DNA from: Wuchereria bancrofti
Lineage: Eukaryota; Nematoda; Chromadorea; Rhabditida; Onchocercidae
Assembly (NCBI GenBank): GCA_005281725.1
Contig: SSBO01000012.1
Location: forward strand, 5,657,564 to 5,721,563
DNA: 64,000 nt
Direction of reading: 5' to 3'
The notes beneath the pieces are model-generated. The model was given only the letters and a program-made list of their open reading frames with translations, searched no databases and was not told the DNA's origin. Shown in pieces: positions 1 to 13,712 of the stretch. The stretch's first letter is position 1. Each line of letters starts with the position of its first letter. The translations under genes and the position numbers were made by a program.

Positions 1-1109
1 AGAGATTATTGCAAAAGTGAGGGGATATTTTTCCAGGTTAGTTTAGCAGTAAATTTTTTAGAGTCAGTCTTCTTTTGAAAAAGTAAGCCAACTGGCAAAA
101 ACTTTTTTGTAAATCGCTTTGCATGTTTTTGGGAATCAATTTTCTAATTTTAGGCTTATTCTTCACTTGCTAGGAATCATCCTGATCTTATGTCTGATTC
201 TACAATTGCTGAAACAGCAAAAGCACATAACTCAACACCTCAGGTTGATGTTTCGAATCGAATGTCCGTAACGAATTGGTTGAAAATTTTTTTTTAGTAA
301 GATGTTAGGCTGTTGAGTAGTTTCACATTGGAAATATTCCAGCTCGTTTTGTTAGCTTGGGCACTGAGTTTTGGTATTGGTATTATACCAAAGTCAGCAA
401 ATCCGGAACGAGTGATTGACAACTTCAAGGTATGATTTTTTCTTTTCTTTTTTGATTTAAGGGGATTGTAGTTCGACGACTGCTTTATAGTTAGCTTTAT
501 ACACCAGGCTTTTATTTTATAGGATAGGGAGTGAGAGTTTCCACAATTTTACTGACTGGTAATTATGTCAAAGGAATCTATAGGGTGAAGAGATACTTTG
601 ATCTCCAGTTCGTGCGAGTTGAAGTGTACAACCCCGTATTTCTCTAAAGCACGATCACTTCTCTCGTATTTATTTGCAACTTGGCAAATAAAGTCGAGGT
701 TATGGTTCAAGTCTGTTTTACCTGTACTCTGATTATGAATAAATGAAGTGCCATGTCATCCTTAATAGCGCTGTATAATGCTTTATACGTCGTGATATCC
801 AGAACCGACTATAAGTGCAATTTGAACTTATGCAATACTGGCATTTGTAGAAGACGTTTTCACATAGCACGTAAGAGCTTATCAAATGAAAGTAAAAGCT
901 GCGAAAAATTCACACTTCTGTTTTGACTGTAAAAACAGCTGTCGTAATTAGGTGAGCGATTTTGGGAATTCATTTGAAATAATGTTTAACTTGTAACGCT
1001 TAATTTCTAGGTAGTTGGTATGAAGCTGACAAAGGAAGAAATTGAAAGAATCACAGAACTGAATCGGAATAAGAATTATATAAGATGTGATGGCTGGAAT
1101 GTGGACTGA
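1..1109 (+). CDS. Aldo-keto reductase, C-terminal part (5' end outside window)
   Basis: Four exons in compatible phases: 1-36, 174-243, 343-429 and 1011-1109 (stop TGA). Aldo-keto reductases are cytosolic NADPH-dependent enzymes reducing carbonyl groups on a TIM barrel. The visible part covers the late barrel: a helix reading TIAETAKAHNSTPQ, the strand LVLLAWAL, and the cofactor loop IPKSANPERVIDNF. In that loop the Lys, Ser, Arg (Lys+6) and Asn (Lys+10) match the positions that bind the 2'-phosphate of NADPH in the family, which predicts NADPH preference. The last exon supplies the usual tail (LTKEEIERITELNRN). The Asp-Tyr-Lys-His catalytic tetrad lies in exons left of the window and cannot be checked. 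The first exon (1-36) is the least certain. Confidence 0.82.
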
Positions 1110-1237
1110 TTTGTTTCCACATTGGCATTTCACTTCACGTCGATGCATTTTTTTAATGATTTGAATGATGGGAAGTACTACGTATTTCTCCAAGTTGCTT
1201 TTTAAAGAAAACTGGTTGTGCTACATGTGAGAGAAAT

Positions 1238-1243
1238 AATAAA
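1238..1243 (+). terminator. Poly(A) signal AATAAA after the aldo-keto reductase
   Basis: The first AATAAA after the TGA at 1107-1109, about 130 bases downstream. This is a normal distance for a nematode 3' UTR. Confidence 0.5.
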
Positions 1244-4200
1244 ATCGTTGGAAAACGTTTTGTCAGCATCTGTTCATTTCTTTAATCAAGTATTAAAGTT
1301 CAAGTTACTTTTGTACATCAGAAGAGATCGAATTTTTTGTTTTTGGTTACTTTCTTAGTAGCATTATCTGCTGTTGTGAACTTGTTAATTTACACCAGGT
1401 TTTACAATTTCTAACGTTTGTTAAATTGAAAAGACTCTGGAAGCATTTCACACAATTTCTATTTCCATTTTCCGATTGGAGCCTATGTGAAGTCCGTGTT
1501 AAACTATTGTCGAATTATTTGATTTACGCTGGTGTTCTGATGTCATCGCAGTAAACCTAAATATTGTTCTTTTTACGAAAGCGCTACTTAAAAAACAACT
1601 GGATAGCTGAAATGATCTAACAGTCTGCTTCCATTCTTACCGCTCAATTTTTGGAAATAAAACTTGCGATTTTGTCAGTCTTTTCGATGTTTGCAAGGAT
1701 AGGAATCAAGAACAATGAAAAATGTCTGTAGCCTCCCCCTTTTGTGCGACATGTTAAAGGCATTGTTAAGAGAGGAGGTACGAGCGATTTTTTTGTTATA
1801 CAATGGAGATCCTTCTTTGAAAAACAGTGTGCCATATTATTAGTAAATTCTTCCTGTCTTTCGATGTGATCATTATGAAGTGCTTGTGTGTAAAACGGTT
1901 TAGCTATAAACAGCGAATATTACAGTGAGTATTCCTGTGATCTTCGGATTACAGAAGCATGACCAGCTGTTTGTGAACATCAAGAAATGGGGAGTTAGAA
2001 ACTTGAAGTAATAATTTGACAGTTGACACCGTTGTTCCGCTTTAGTTACACAAAATGTTCAGTGCAGGATTTAATGAGCACTGTTACAAGAAGGACTGTT
2101 TTAAATGAATGTCTCTGTGAATTTCTGAAATATGCAAAACTAATTGGTTAAACAGAAATTTCCTATGGGGAATGCAGTAACTGAAGAGTTTAATCGTGTG
2201 TTTAAATTCAGTTCCATTTATGATAATGCTGAAAATGTTATTCCAGTTCCACTTATCCAATTCCATTTATGACTTAAGAATTAGCCTTTTCAACGTGATC
2301 CCTGAAAACGCTGAAAATACACTCATGTAGTTCTTCTTTTCATTGTTCAAGCTCTCTCACAGCATCCATTCTCGGTATAATTTTTGGTTTCGAAAAAAAT
2401 TTTTAGTAAAAACGTTCAAAAAAGTTTTAATTCAGCCAACCTCTGTCGTGAACGACGAAATATTTAAATTATTATATCTAAAACTAACAAATCAGTAGTT
2501 CAAACACAAACACATTGCTATAAATCATGTAACCAATTTCACTTTCTTCATTGTTTTTTTCATGTTATCTGGATCTAACTAAATCCACAACCTTTTATGT
2601 TTAAAAAACTTATCCACCTGCTAAATTCCCTTCCGTTAACTTATTACGATGTTATACCGTAATCAGATCTTTACAGTTTTTTCTATTATTTAAATGAACA
2701 TCTGCTATCTTAACAATCTTGTTTTTTCATCCATTAGAAATTCTTCCATCTAATTTCCAATCGTCAAATTAATTTTATATATAAGCTAACCAATCCTCCC
2801 ATAACCATCATTTATTTTATGTTTTTTGGGTGGCTTTGGGATGTACTTAACATTTTATAATTTTGTATTACTTTAGCATTATTATATCATTTTTATATTA
2901 TTGTATTTTTATGCGTTGTTATAATATTGTTTTTGTTAATTTGTTAGGTTTTATTACCCAAGTTTGAGGTTTCACGACAACCTCCAAATTAAACTAGGTA
3001 ACGCCAAGAGAAAGACTTAAGAACTGCAATCAGAGCTTTCCGTACTGATTGTTTTTCTTTGAATTTCTGAGGTGGTTTTGCTATACTCCGATTTAGTTAA
3101 TCAACTACAAAAAAAGTATTAATTAATGAAGTAAAAATGAATCAGAGTAACCCTATGATGCACTGTCGATATTCTTCCCTTCCTTCATAATTTTTTTTTC
3201 ATCCACTTCTTCGCGGACTCGTGGCTTCTTGTAATAAAGTAAAAAACTTGTATTTGATAACGTCACTTTTGTCCAAACAAATCACCGGCACATTTCAATG
3301 TTAAGCAAACATTGTAATCATTCCCATTTTCATCAAATAACTAAAAAAAGGTGTCAGTGTTCTGTCAGGATTTCACCAACTCATAATGATATCAAATCAT
3401 ATTTAACATTTGATTAAAAGTACTAAAAGATATTTTCCCATACGAATGCAATTTTTTCTTCGTGTCATGTGCATTGTAACTGTATGGTATTTATTAAAAA
3501 ATATGACTTACTAACATATTTAATGGACATATAAAAAGCAACTAAATTATATAATAATTATAAAGTATTTAGAAAACGCATTAATTTTCTAGTTCAATTT
3601 TTCCACTTAAATTTTTGACAATTCCGAATTTTAGGTAGTATAAGGGTTTGAAAAATGCAGCATTGTCTTACCCTTATTCCTTTGTTAACATTTTTTTTAG
3701 ATGGTGAAAACCTTTCCACTCGATATCGGAACGATGCTGTTGACTTCTCAAGAACTTCAGCAGGTTAAAATTCATCACTGGTTACTAAATATTATGTTCC
3801 TAAATTCCTTTTATTCCAACGTAGTCATTTCTTAATTACCAATTAATCAAAAACGAAATCAAACTGGATGTAACTTCTTTTAATGATGCTGAAAATCTTC
3901 AGTCTTACTATGAGTATCGAAAAAATGAAATATGAAACAAGTCGACTATGTATGTTATATAGATTATTTTCATGTACAGCAAATACCTGTTTTCAAAAAT
4001 CGCTGTTTGTTATCAGAAATGTATACTGTTGTCGAGAACCTGTACGGATCTGTTAGGGAAGTTTTATTGTTTATGCTTTGAAGTTGGTACAGACGAATAT
4101 GTTGTGAAGGAGTCTATCATAATTAATTTTATTCACTAATAACCACGTCACATAAATATTGATCTATATTGACAATACAGTGATAATTTTGTAGAGGTGT

Positions 4201-7200
4201 TATATACAAATATGACGTAAAGAGGAAAATAGAGTGGTGCTGAATGAGTGCGCCAGAACAACCGAACTGAAACTTAAAGATACTAATAAACTACCTTGGA
4301 CAGTAGGGGGGGGGGGATATGAATTTTCATGTGGTAAGCATCGTCTTATAACAAAGCACATTTTCAAGGGAGCTGACATGCAACAGCGGAGGTTAATAAA
4401 ACAAATAGCTGATAACCTTGTAAACAATTAAATTTAAATTTGGCCTTTAAATCAGAAAACCTCAACAATCTAATTAGGAGCAATTTTCAGCAAATTCTTT
4501 GTTAACAAACTGCGACATTTTAAACAATATAAATAAGCTCAACTACAGTTGGATGAGTATTGGATTCCTTACATGAGATATAAAACTGAAACATTCATCC
4601 AAGAAGTATTCAAGTAAACAATCCTTGGTCTTATGGATTCAATACAAATTTATTTCGACATATGTCGTGGAACATTTGAAAATTTTGTTATTTTGGGAGA
4701 GGTTGTTGATTTCGGGAAGATTCGCTGGATGTAGATGTAAATATGTGGGGTAACAGAGGAATATAATAATTCCTTTGTTAGCAAAATCAATAGTACAATA
4801 ACTTGATAGAAAAGAACTGAAGGTGAACTCTACTAGTTCTTGGTAAAAACACACAATACCCCCTTGAACAAGGCTGACCTCCTTATATAGCAAGCATTAT
4901 GCATAAACAAAGTATATGATTTACAATATGAGGTTGACCTGCAGAAAGAGTAATCGGTCTAACAAAGAGCTATTGACCTGGTTTACAAGCAAATCTATTT
5001 ACTAGTTGACAAACCGCAAAGGACATCAGTTAAGCAAAAGTTGTTAACCTCGTAAATTCAAGGATAATTTACAATCAGTAGCGACACAACAGAGGTCAAC
5101 TAAATGAGTTGATACTGCGTAAACAATATATAAAAGATTTACAAACTAAACATAAGAAAACAAAGAGTCCAAAGAATAAACATTATTGCAAAGAATTTCA
5201 TAGAACATACTTCTTACTCATATTCTCAACTCTCATACAATATTTTAGAGTTTCCTGATATCAAAATCCGCGACAACATATTATAACTGAGCTTTTTCGA
5301 CAATTGGAAGTCATTTTTTGGATAAAGATACAATTTATCCACAAATAAAATAAATCTGCACAACCACCACTATATCAATTAATATGCATTTCATTATACG
5401 TCAATATAATTACTATGTTGATAATTTCGAAAAAACATGCATACTGTTCTATGACTACTATAAATACAAGCAATGATAACGTGTTGCTTGAGGTATATTT
5501 CTCAAAATTTTACTAACATTTAGTTGGCTGATAACAAAAACTAAAAACTTTATATGCAAACCACAATAATAACCATGAGAAAATATCACTGCCATAAATG
5601 AAATGTGATTGAACTTCTTTCCACTTTATTTACCTGATAATTACCTAATTATTTGCGTAATAGTAAAGGCCTAAAAATTTTAAGCTTTATTTATAATATG
5701 CAACACTGAAATGAACTCTGTAGTGCAGTAGCCCGATAATCCGCTTTCACTTTGTTCTTTTTCTATGTCGAGGATCACTGAATCTCCAGAATTTCATTTG
5801 ATCATTGCCACCTTTCTTGAAAAATGTTTTTCACTGTTCATACTACTAACTGGGTTTTGGAATACGACGGTGTCCTTTGAAAAAAAATCGTTATATTATT
5901 TACTAAAGCATCAATTCTAGAGTTTCCTTTTTTGACATCTTACTTGCTTCAGTAAATTAAACTCATTTAGGGAAAATTATGCCTCTAATGTCCGACTAAC
6001 CTGGCCATAGCGATATTTGTTTTTTACAGTGTTATACAACTGATCGAAATAAAGAGAGGATTTGTGACTGGAATTGGAAGTAGATCTTATTCTGATTTCA
6101 GCACAATCAAAGGAATCATTTGATAATAAAAAAAGCTTTTTGTGAAATAACACAGTATCGATTCCACTGAGCAGCATAAAGCGATTTGGATTAAGTCCTG
6201 ATTTTGTTTTCTCAACTTTTCATTAACTCGTTTTCACGCCACCCATTAACTGCTTTTCACACATAAGCGATTCAGACTTCGCAAAATAGATCAATGGTAC
6301 CTATGTTACAAGTGCATTTGTTAACGACAAAATTGGTAAAATATAATTTTTCGAGTCACTTGTTCCTGGCTTATGCTCTTATTAAGAATCTGAAATGAGA
6401 AGTTACTAAAAATCTGAAATCGATATAGGTTGCCATTGTGACCAGAACTCGGAAGATTGAGTTCAAGATCTCCAATATCTCCTCATTATCACGAACCCAA
6501 ATGGTTGTATACTGTATCTCAGAGAAAGGTAGCACATAAATATGTTGCGCTTGACTTTTAATGCTCTCACCAAAACAGCTATCATTCGCTCAGTGCACAT
6601 GTCGTTCATACTCCTTGCGCAACTGTCTGTAGTGATACATCATCTAAGCGCTACATACTATTCATGGTTACCTAGAGCTAAAGCTACCAAGCTAAACTCA
6701 GACGTGGCTTCTATTCACGTTCGCTTTTTCCACTCCTCTATCACAATTAGCTTTACTGTTCATCCCCTGACCAGCACAATCCTAGGAGCATAAGGAGGTC
6801 AATTTTACATTTTCAAACTAGTCACTCTATTGATTTCAACTGGGAATGCTTCATTATGTAGATTTTCCTCGCTTTCGCAATGCTTTTTCTAACTTTTACA
6901 TATTCCTAGTCCCGTAAGCAACAACTAATCTTGTTGTGGGACTAAGCACATATTACTTTCTCCAGCAGTATTCATCCTATTGACATATGCATTTTATTAT
7001 CATTTTCTCTACTTTCCTAAGTTGTCTCTTTCTCCTTTTTCTTGGTTACCAGTTGAATGTGTAACATTTTTCTGCGTTGTTTCCAGATCAACAATAGCGG
7101 TGATTAGACATTCTCGTCATTTGGCTCATTTTTTCCTTCTTCACTTCCAGCATTTCATTTATTCATTATATATATTTTTCTTTTCCTCACATTTCACACT

Positions 7201-9206
7201 CCATAGTGAAATTTGATAATTAAAACTGGGAAAAGTTTTACCCAATTTTGCAAGTAGAAACGATGGAGCCTTATTCGTACTAAAACATTCTTGAATTGAT
7301 TATTTTTCCTTTGCTGCCACACTTTGCATTATGACGCACACTAACTGTGATTATATCACCCTTATTCGTTTATTACCAAACTTGTTTGATTTTGTAAAAG
7401 GAAGTGATAGATGAACCTTTATCTGCAATACCAGCGATAATACTAACCACTTAGAAATCTCAGCTGTGATTCTTGACATGCTTATGTTATCCGGGAATTA
7501 ATCCGATAGAAATAGCAAGCTTTAAAAACTACCTAGGTTTCAAGAACAACCATTTGATATGGCTGAGTTATTTTAGTGATTATATTGAATAGCAAGCATT
7601 CTGCTTAAGCAATGCAATTTTATAGATCCCTTTAAGCAAACATAATTGAATACGATGGAATTCAAATACCATTAACAATAATTCAGACATTACAATCTAA
7701 ATTTCGAAAAAAAAAAAAACTAAACAAACTGCATGACAAGGGAGCTTGCTTTTATAAAGAACAGAAGGGTGGAATAAGGACTGAATTAGAAGTTATATTA
7801 ATAATTAACAGGTTGTGAATTAATTGTCTTTAAAAAGCTTCCTCAAATTGTTTATTTATTTGAATAGAATATAATAAAACGATTGGTGATGTTTGGTGTT
7901 ACTCATATATATTTTCTAATAAAGCATTCCAATAATTCGGACTGAATCTTTTATGTACTGACTGAAATATGTTCTAAACTATAATGTTGTCCTTGTTTCT
8001 CCTTTCAAATAGTTTGAATAGTACTTCTCCGACTCACAATTAAGGACATTAAGCTAGCTGAGTAAGACATAACGTGTCCCAATCTTTCTTCATGTTTCCA
8101 CTATTAATGTGATAATAAAATGATTGTGATGAATTGCTGATCATTGATAAGATGAAAGAAAAAAGGGCATATCAGTACAAAGATGATACTTCAAATGTAA
8201 CGAGGAGTTACACGCGTAACGCGTCGTACTTCGTCACTATTTTCACTTGGATTTCATTGGGATCTCATTCAATCACATTTAATGCTTTAGGTTCATACTG
8301 CATTTTATCGTTTCCTCTAATTAACTTTGATAGAAATGGATGAAATTTCAGAAATTTGGGAAACAAAATAAGAGCAAGTTCACTTTACTATATGAACCTG
8401 ATTTTTATTTCACTATCTATTGTATTCGCTTTTTATATCTTTCAATAATTGCGTTTTACTTTTCTACATACATACACTTACTGTTATGGCTATCAGAAAG
8501 CAAGATTTAATTAACCTTTCAATTCCACCTTTATAGATCTTACTGAAGTAGGTGGCTTCAGTTACTATTTAATGAACTGAACAAAAAGTTGGAAGTTGGT
8601 TTTGAAGCGGATGAATTAAGACTTCCCCCTCCTTCCGTCAAAAAAAAAATATTTAATAAATTTACTTCACGATTTTCGATTACCTGTTACCTTACAATCA
8701 GATAGAACAGTTCTTCAAATGAAAAGTTCAGTGTGTGCATCGAATGTTTTATTGTGAATCAAAATGTACATAATGCCTCGATTATTTGGTCAATTATCCT
8801 CAGAATGCATGTGGTATCCGCATTACTAACACTGTTCATTTATTTTAACACTGTGTGTTTCGTGGAATACTGCAGTGAACTTAGATCAGATGACGGAAAT
8901 GGTGAAGGAAAAAAGGTGTGACTATTACTTCCCTAGAAAAGATTCCATAGGACTTCTGAGCGTATTGGTCATTGGAAAAAATTACTATGATATGGAAATC
9001 ATTGAATTAAGTAAAAATCCTTACAATGTTGATGTTTGGAACTTATTTCCTTAATAATTAGATAAGGTTAAATATTAAGTAACATCTATATACTAATCAT
9101 TAGGCAGAATTTGATCAGTGATGGGATCACTTACAACTGGAAGAAATTACAAGATGTAAAATGTGAAGTGCGCAAAATGATGCAAATCCTGCAGACATCT
9201 TTATAG
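1244..9206. other. Intergenic or 5'-intron region, no gene recognised
   Basis: About 8 kb of AT-rich sequence. Only short ORFs with no family signature were found on either strand. It contains a run of 11 G at 4306-4316 and one copy of a dispersed repeat (about 4060-4650). Upstream exons and the promoter of the degenerin gene probably lie in its right part. No exon encoding the start of that protein could be fixed with confidence. Confidence 0.5.
4060..4650 (+). repeat. Diverged dispersed repeat, copy A
   Basis: Resembles 56420-57040 in the same orientation. Shared blocks in the same order include GGTAnAGACGAAT, a block ending GGTAATTTTGTAGAG or GATAATTTTGTAGAG, AAGCTCAACTACA or AAGCTCAGCTACA, and a final TTATGGATT(C)AATACAA block. 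Copies differ by many substitutions and indels, so this is an old element. No terminal repeats or transposase were recognised. Confidence 0.5.
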
Positions 9207-12200
9207 AGCATCGAAAATTTCGAAATGTAGCGGTACATCAAATGAAAGAAGATATAGCTCAACATGTGCATTACTCAAGGACTTTTGCGACCGTACAAGT
9301 TCGCACGGTATTCCCTTGATTGGGTATGGTTATCTGTTTATCATCACGTATTGTGAAGTGACAAAAAAAACTGAACTTAAATAGACTCGATAGAAAAGAA
9401 AAAAACGATATTTGGCAACTGTGTCTTGACTTTAAATTTTTTCATTAAAAAACGTATGAATACCTGTAACCCACGCATAATTACTAATTATCAGCAATTT
9501 TTGCAGTTCGCCGTCATTTTTTAGCCGTACCGTTTGGATAGCTATCACTTCATTGTGTTTCGTTTTGTTTCTTTACCAAACATATTGGACACTGTCGGAA
9601 TTTTTTCAATACAGGACAATAATCGAAATGCAATTGGAATTCGAACCCGGTATGTAAGAATAAACAAATGAATAAATAAATTAATTAATCAATTAATCAT
9701 ATATTGTTTTTGACTATCAAAGATGAAAAAATAATTTTGTCGAGGAAATCTGTGCTTTTGTTCCATATTCATTCCCCAAGACAGTTGTGATGTAAGAGAT
9801 AGAGTGCTCCCAGACTTTGTGTTTAACGGCGATCAGTGAACTGTTCTACACATATATGGGAAAAACACTGGTACGACGGTACAAAATTACAACGAAGAAA
9901 AGAAGATCAGAGGATCATGTTAGCACTATCACTTAATTTAACAGATATATTTTCAGCGCCGTTTCCTGCAGCAACTGTATGCAATTTAAATGCCTTCAAA
10001 AACAGCGAGTTGAGAAAGTATGAAGCAATTTCTGAAGGGGTGAACTTATAATGTAGTACACCTTTACTTATATATATATATGTTTTTTACACAAATATTC
10101 AATGTGTACAAGTTTTCTGCAAATTTTATGCAAATTTTTTACACAAATATTCAATGTCAGTTTTCAAAAACTTGTACATTGCAGCTAGATGTTTGGGAAG
10201 AGAAAATTAATCGTTATAAAGGTTCAACAACGTCTTATGCAAATAATTCGGTGAGAAAAAGACGTGAAGTTAGTTATGCTCCTGTTTTTGTTCGATGTAA
10301 TTGTATGCAGTCGTATGATCACTGCATTCCTGAGCGGAATCCTTTGCTGGTGAGGATTTTAACATTCCGTTCTCTTTCCACTTAACAATTTTCTTTGGTA
10401 AAAACCAGGAAATTTTGCGTAATCATGTTATCAGCAATATCTATAATTACAGGGAAATGCAACCGTGTGCATATGCTTCGAAGATATAAATAGTGGTAAT
10501 ATCTGGCCATGTTATCCTACAGTCACGTGGACAGAAAAGGTAATGTGCGTTTCCTAAGAGCACCTCATAATTTCCACAAAAACTGAGTGTACTCAAAAAT
10601 AATCTCATGTACTTTAGCAATGTTTTGACTGCTCACTGTCGAAAACATGTGATGATCCAGATCGGTCAAGTTTCACCAATTCACGATCATCAACTAATGG
10701 CCACAAGTGTTTGTGTCAATTTGTTTCTAATAACTGCGTCATCATGCCAAAAGATGATATCCGTTGGTGGAAACCGAATAACTACGCCATCTTATCAATT
10801 ACTCGATCACCCACAACTTCTTTGGAACTTGCTGAAGCTTTTGGCATGACTGTTTGTTTTACTTGGAACTTGTGTTCTTGCATTTATTTATTCTCTTCGC
10901 TATACATAACGTCCACTTTCACAACTGTCAACAAAAACGAGTTGATCTGAGACACCGATATCTTAACTAGTTGAATAAAATAATCGAATGGTTGATTTTA
11001 TAAACCTATGAATCTTGGGATGCCAATAGACAATATGTCGCCGTAGATCTTCAGAGCTGTGCTAAGGTGTATGAGTAGATTTTTTTTTTTCAATTTGACG
11101 AAATCGATAAGCATTATTCGGACTTTGAAAAGTAATATATTTGAAGGAGAGACAAGACCCAGCTGCTATGACAGCAAAGGCGAAAGAGAACTTAATATTT
11201 ATGGTTGCTGCATTGTCATTTGAAACACGTCGGAACTTATCCTACACACTTGAAGAATTTGTACTTCGTTGTTCATTCAACAGTGAAGATTGCAACCTCG
11301 AAAGGTTTTTGAACACAAGATTAAAAATGAACATAATTTTTTTTAAGCAGAAGTTTTTGGGTCTTATATAAAAATTCGTATCATAGCGATTTTGAAAAAT
11401 AAATTCATGTATATCGTTTCTTCAGAGATTTCAAGTTACATATGGATCCTGAATACGGTAATTGCTATACATTCAATTTCAATGATTCCGTTGAACTTAA
11501 AAATAGTCGTGCTGGTTAGTATCGTTGCCTTAAGAGTTAGTTTAAATAACTTGTCAGTTTAGTAGTACAGTAGAAATATTATTAGAGGTCATCCATCTGA
11601 CCTTCGATGCCACCGCAATATGTTGTTATAAAATCAAAGAAAATGATAAAATAAGCACTATAGAAAATACAGTTGTCGAGGATTTATACACGCCAAATTC
11701 GTTTTGAACCAGTCATCCAACACATACATAGATCAGGTAAGTTGATGAACTTGGCATTTTATTTTTAGGACCGATGTATGGACTGCGTCTATTGCTGAAT
11801 ATAAATCAAAGTGATTATTTGCCAACAACCGAAGCAGCTGGTGTTCGGCTGGTTGTGCATGAACAGGTCTCGTGATTGAAGATATTGTACTAGAAACATT
11901 GCACGATAATAAGACATTCGAATTCTTTCAGGATCAAGAACCCTTCCCAGATACATTTGGATACAGTGCACCAACTGGAGTTATCTCATCGTTTGGTCTG
12001 AAAACAGTTAGTGTTAGATTCTCGTGAAGACGGTGATTATCGAATCATCTCATGAAGGCCACTATATCCGATATGTGTTTCAGAAGGTATTGCATCGTTT
12101 GGATGCACCCTACGGGATGTGCAGTGATACGTTCAGACCTACTGGTTATATTTATGCGGAACGTTATTCACCGGAGGTTGCGTTACATTAGTCAGTTAAC

Positions 12201-13712
12201 CTCGTCTTTTTAGTATTTTAAGCTGCAAATTATTAAACAGTGCACTAATTCAACTGATATGATTTGTTCATTTCAGGGTTGTTATCGTAACTGCTTCCAA
12301 CACACAGTATTAGAGAAATGTGGTTGTGGAGATCCACGATTTCCTCTACCTTCTGATGAATATCATCCATGCAACGTTAAAAATGTTACCGAACGTGAGT
12401 AGACACAGTATTTTGGGAAACATTTCTATTTGACGTCAGATTTTTGCATAGAAATCAGTAAACTTGATGTTGTAGCAACAGCATGTAATCTGCAGGCGCA
12501 CTAAATTATTGTGATAGTAGGGTGGTGATAGATAAAGTATTTGCCGTTACATCGAAATATGGTTCATGTTAACCAGTACGTGCACGTTCCTCTTGCATAT
12601 TTTATAAAACCTCTGCGAACTTGCAGGTAGCTGTCTGCGTAACTTTACTCAACATTCTGGTGGTTTTCATCATATACAACAAAACTGTGAATGTGTGCAA
12701 CCATGTAGCGAAAACGTTTTTGAAACAGCATATTCTGCAGCTGCGTGGCCAGCGAAAAATTTCATTATTGGTGTAGAATGTCCAGCCGTTATCGACATTG
12801 CAAACGATTCCAGAGCTTGTACCGAATATTATAGGTCCATTCAACCTACTGTATATAATATATATTCTCTCACCCATTTTTTTCAATTGGTTGCTGTCTT
12901 CCAGGCAAGTTTTTGAAAATCTATAAAAAATATATTAATTCAGAAAAAATACAGCATATATTGAAATTTACTACGAGCAGCTCAACTTTGAAACACTTCG
13001 CGAAACTGCTGGATACTCGGTTCGTTTTAAAATCTGCCTTTTTTGCTTTTGAATGTTTAATAATATTTCATGTACTACTGTAAAAACAAAAAATACGCAA
13101 CTAATAAAATTTGCACAAGTAATACTAACTCACAAATGTTCCTAACTACTTTTAGATAATGCGTTACGTACGAGTTAAACTTTTTGGTTGGTCTCTTTAG
13201 TTCCATTAGCTTAACATTATTGATACCGCAAGCTATCATTGCGGAATAACGCTTCCTAAGAATCATTCAACAACAGTGAAGTAAAGAGTTTTTGCACCAA
13301 AGCTTTAAAAATACTAATGTGAAGACTAAACATCGATTTCAGATTGTGAATTTGTTCTCCGATTTTGGCGGTAATATCGGTCTCTGGATTGGCTTTTCAA
13401 TTATAACCAGTGAGCGATGAAATTCCTATTTGTGTAAGCAGAGTCTTATCATTATCAGGAGATTAAATCGAGAACTATTTTACAGTGATGGAAATTGTTG
13501 AATTAGTGTGCGAAATTTGTTACTATTTGGTATATAGACGACCAATGCAGGTGGCACGGCGTAAACAACAGCGGAACAAAGTACTACTGAGGCGAAGGTT
13601 CCGAGCCCATACTGATAGCTCCTCCATGTCATCGAGAGCAGCCGATAGATCAATGACCACTGAATCAAGTTTAAATTTTAAAAGCACCGATTATAACTTA
13701 CCGCGATGTTAA
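9207..13712 (+). CDS. DEG/ENaC (degenerin) sodium channel subunit, UNC-8/DEL-1-like
   Basis: At least 16 exons with matching phases: 9207-9323, 9507-9649, 9957-10039, 10185-10349, 10453-10539, 10618-10851, 11147-11304, 11426-11514, 11769-11866, 11932-12006, 12084-12176, 12277-12394, 12627-12834, 12944-13019, 13343-13409 and 13486-13712. This gives at least about 680 residues. Features in order: the cytosolic [11 protein letters not shown] segment with the His-Gly gating motif; TM1 ([18 protein letters not shown]); [10 protein letters not shown] directly after TM1; a basic RKRR stretch; the Cys-rich ectodomain ([24 protein letters not shown]); and pore/TM2 ([15 protein letters not shown]) with the family Gly-x-Ser filter. 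The tail is Ser/Arg-rich. In C. elegans, relatives form amiloride-sensitive or mechanically gated cation channels in neurons. The subfamily is inferred from ectodomain wording. The true start, upstream of about 9207, is unresolved. Confidence 0.9.
10083..10157 (+). repeat. 23-bp direct repeat in a degenerin intron
   Basis: TTTTTTACACAAATATTCAA plus TGT occurs at 10083-10105 and again at 10135-10157, inside the intron between exons 9957-10039 and 10185-10349. The second copy runs close to the 3' splice site. It is probably a local slippage duplication. Confidence 0.7.

Noticed and set aside
3702..3834. Exon-like stretch after a TTTTTTTTAG (MVKTFPLDIGTMLLTSQELQQ) that is in phase with the aldo-keto reductase exon ending at 429
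   Set aside because: The exon at 1011-1109 matches the family C-terminus much better, and this stretch shows no aldo-keto reductase features.
4234..4431. 65-codon ORF containing a Gly run
   Set aside because: The Gly run is the G11 homopolymer, and the stretch lies in the dispersed repeat, whose other copy is full of stops.
9641..9650. TTCGAACCCG resembling a tRNA T-loop
   Set aside because: It is the end of a degenerin coding exon (LEFEP), and no cloverleaf arms can be formed around it.
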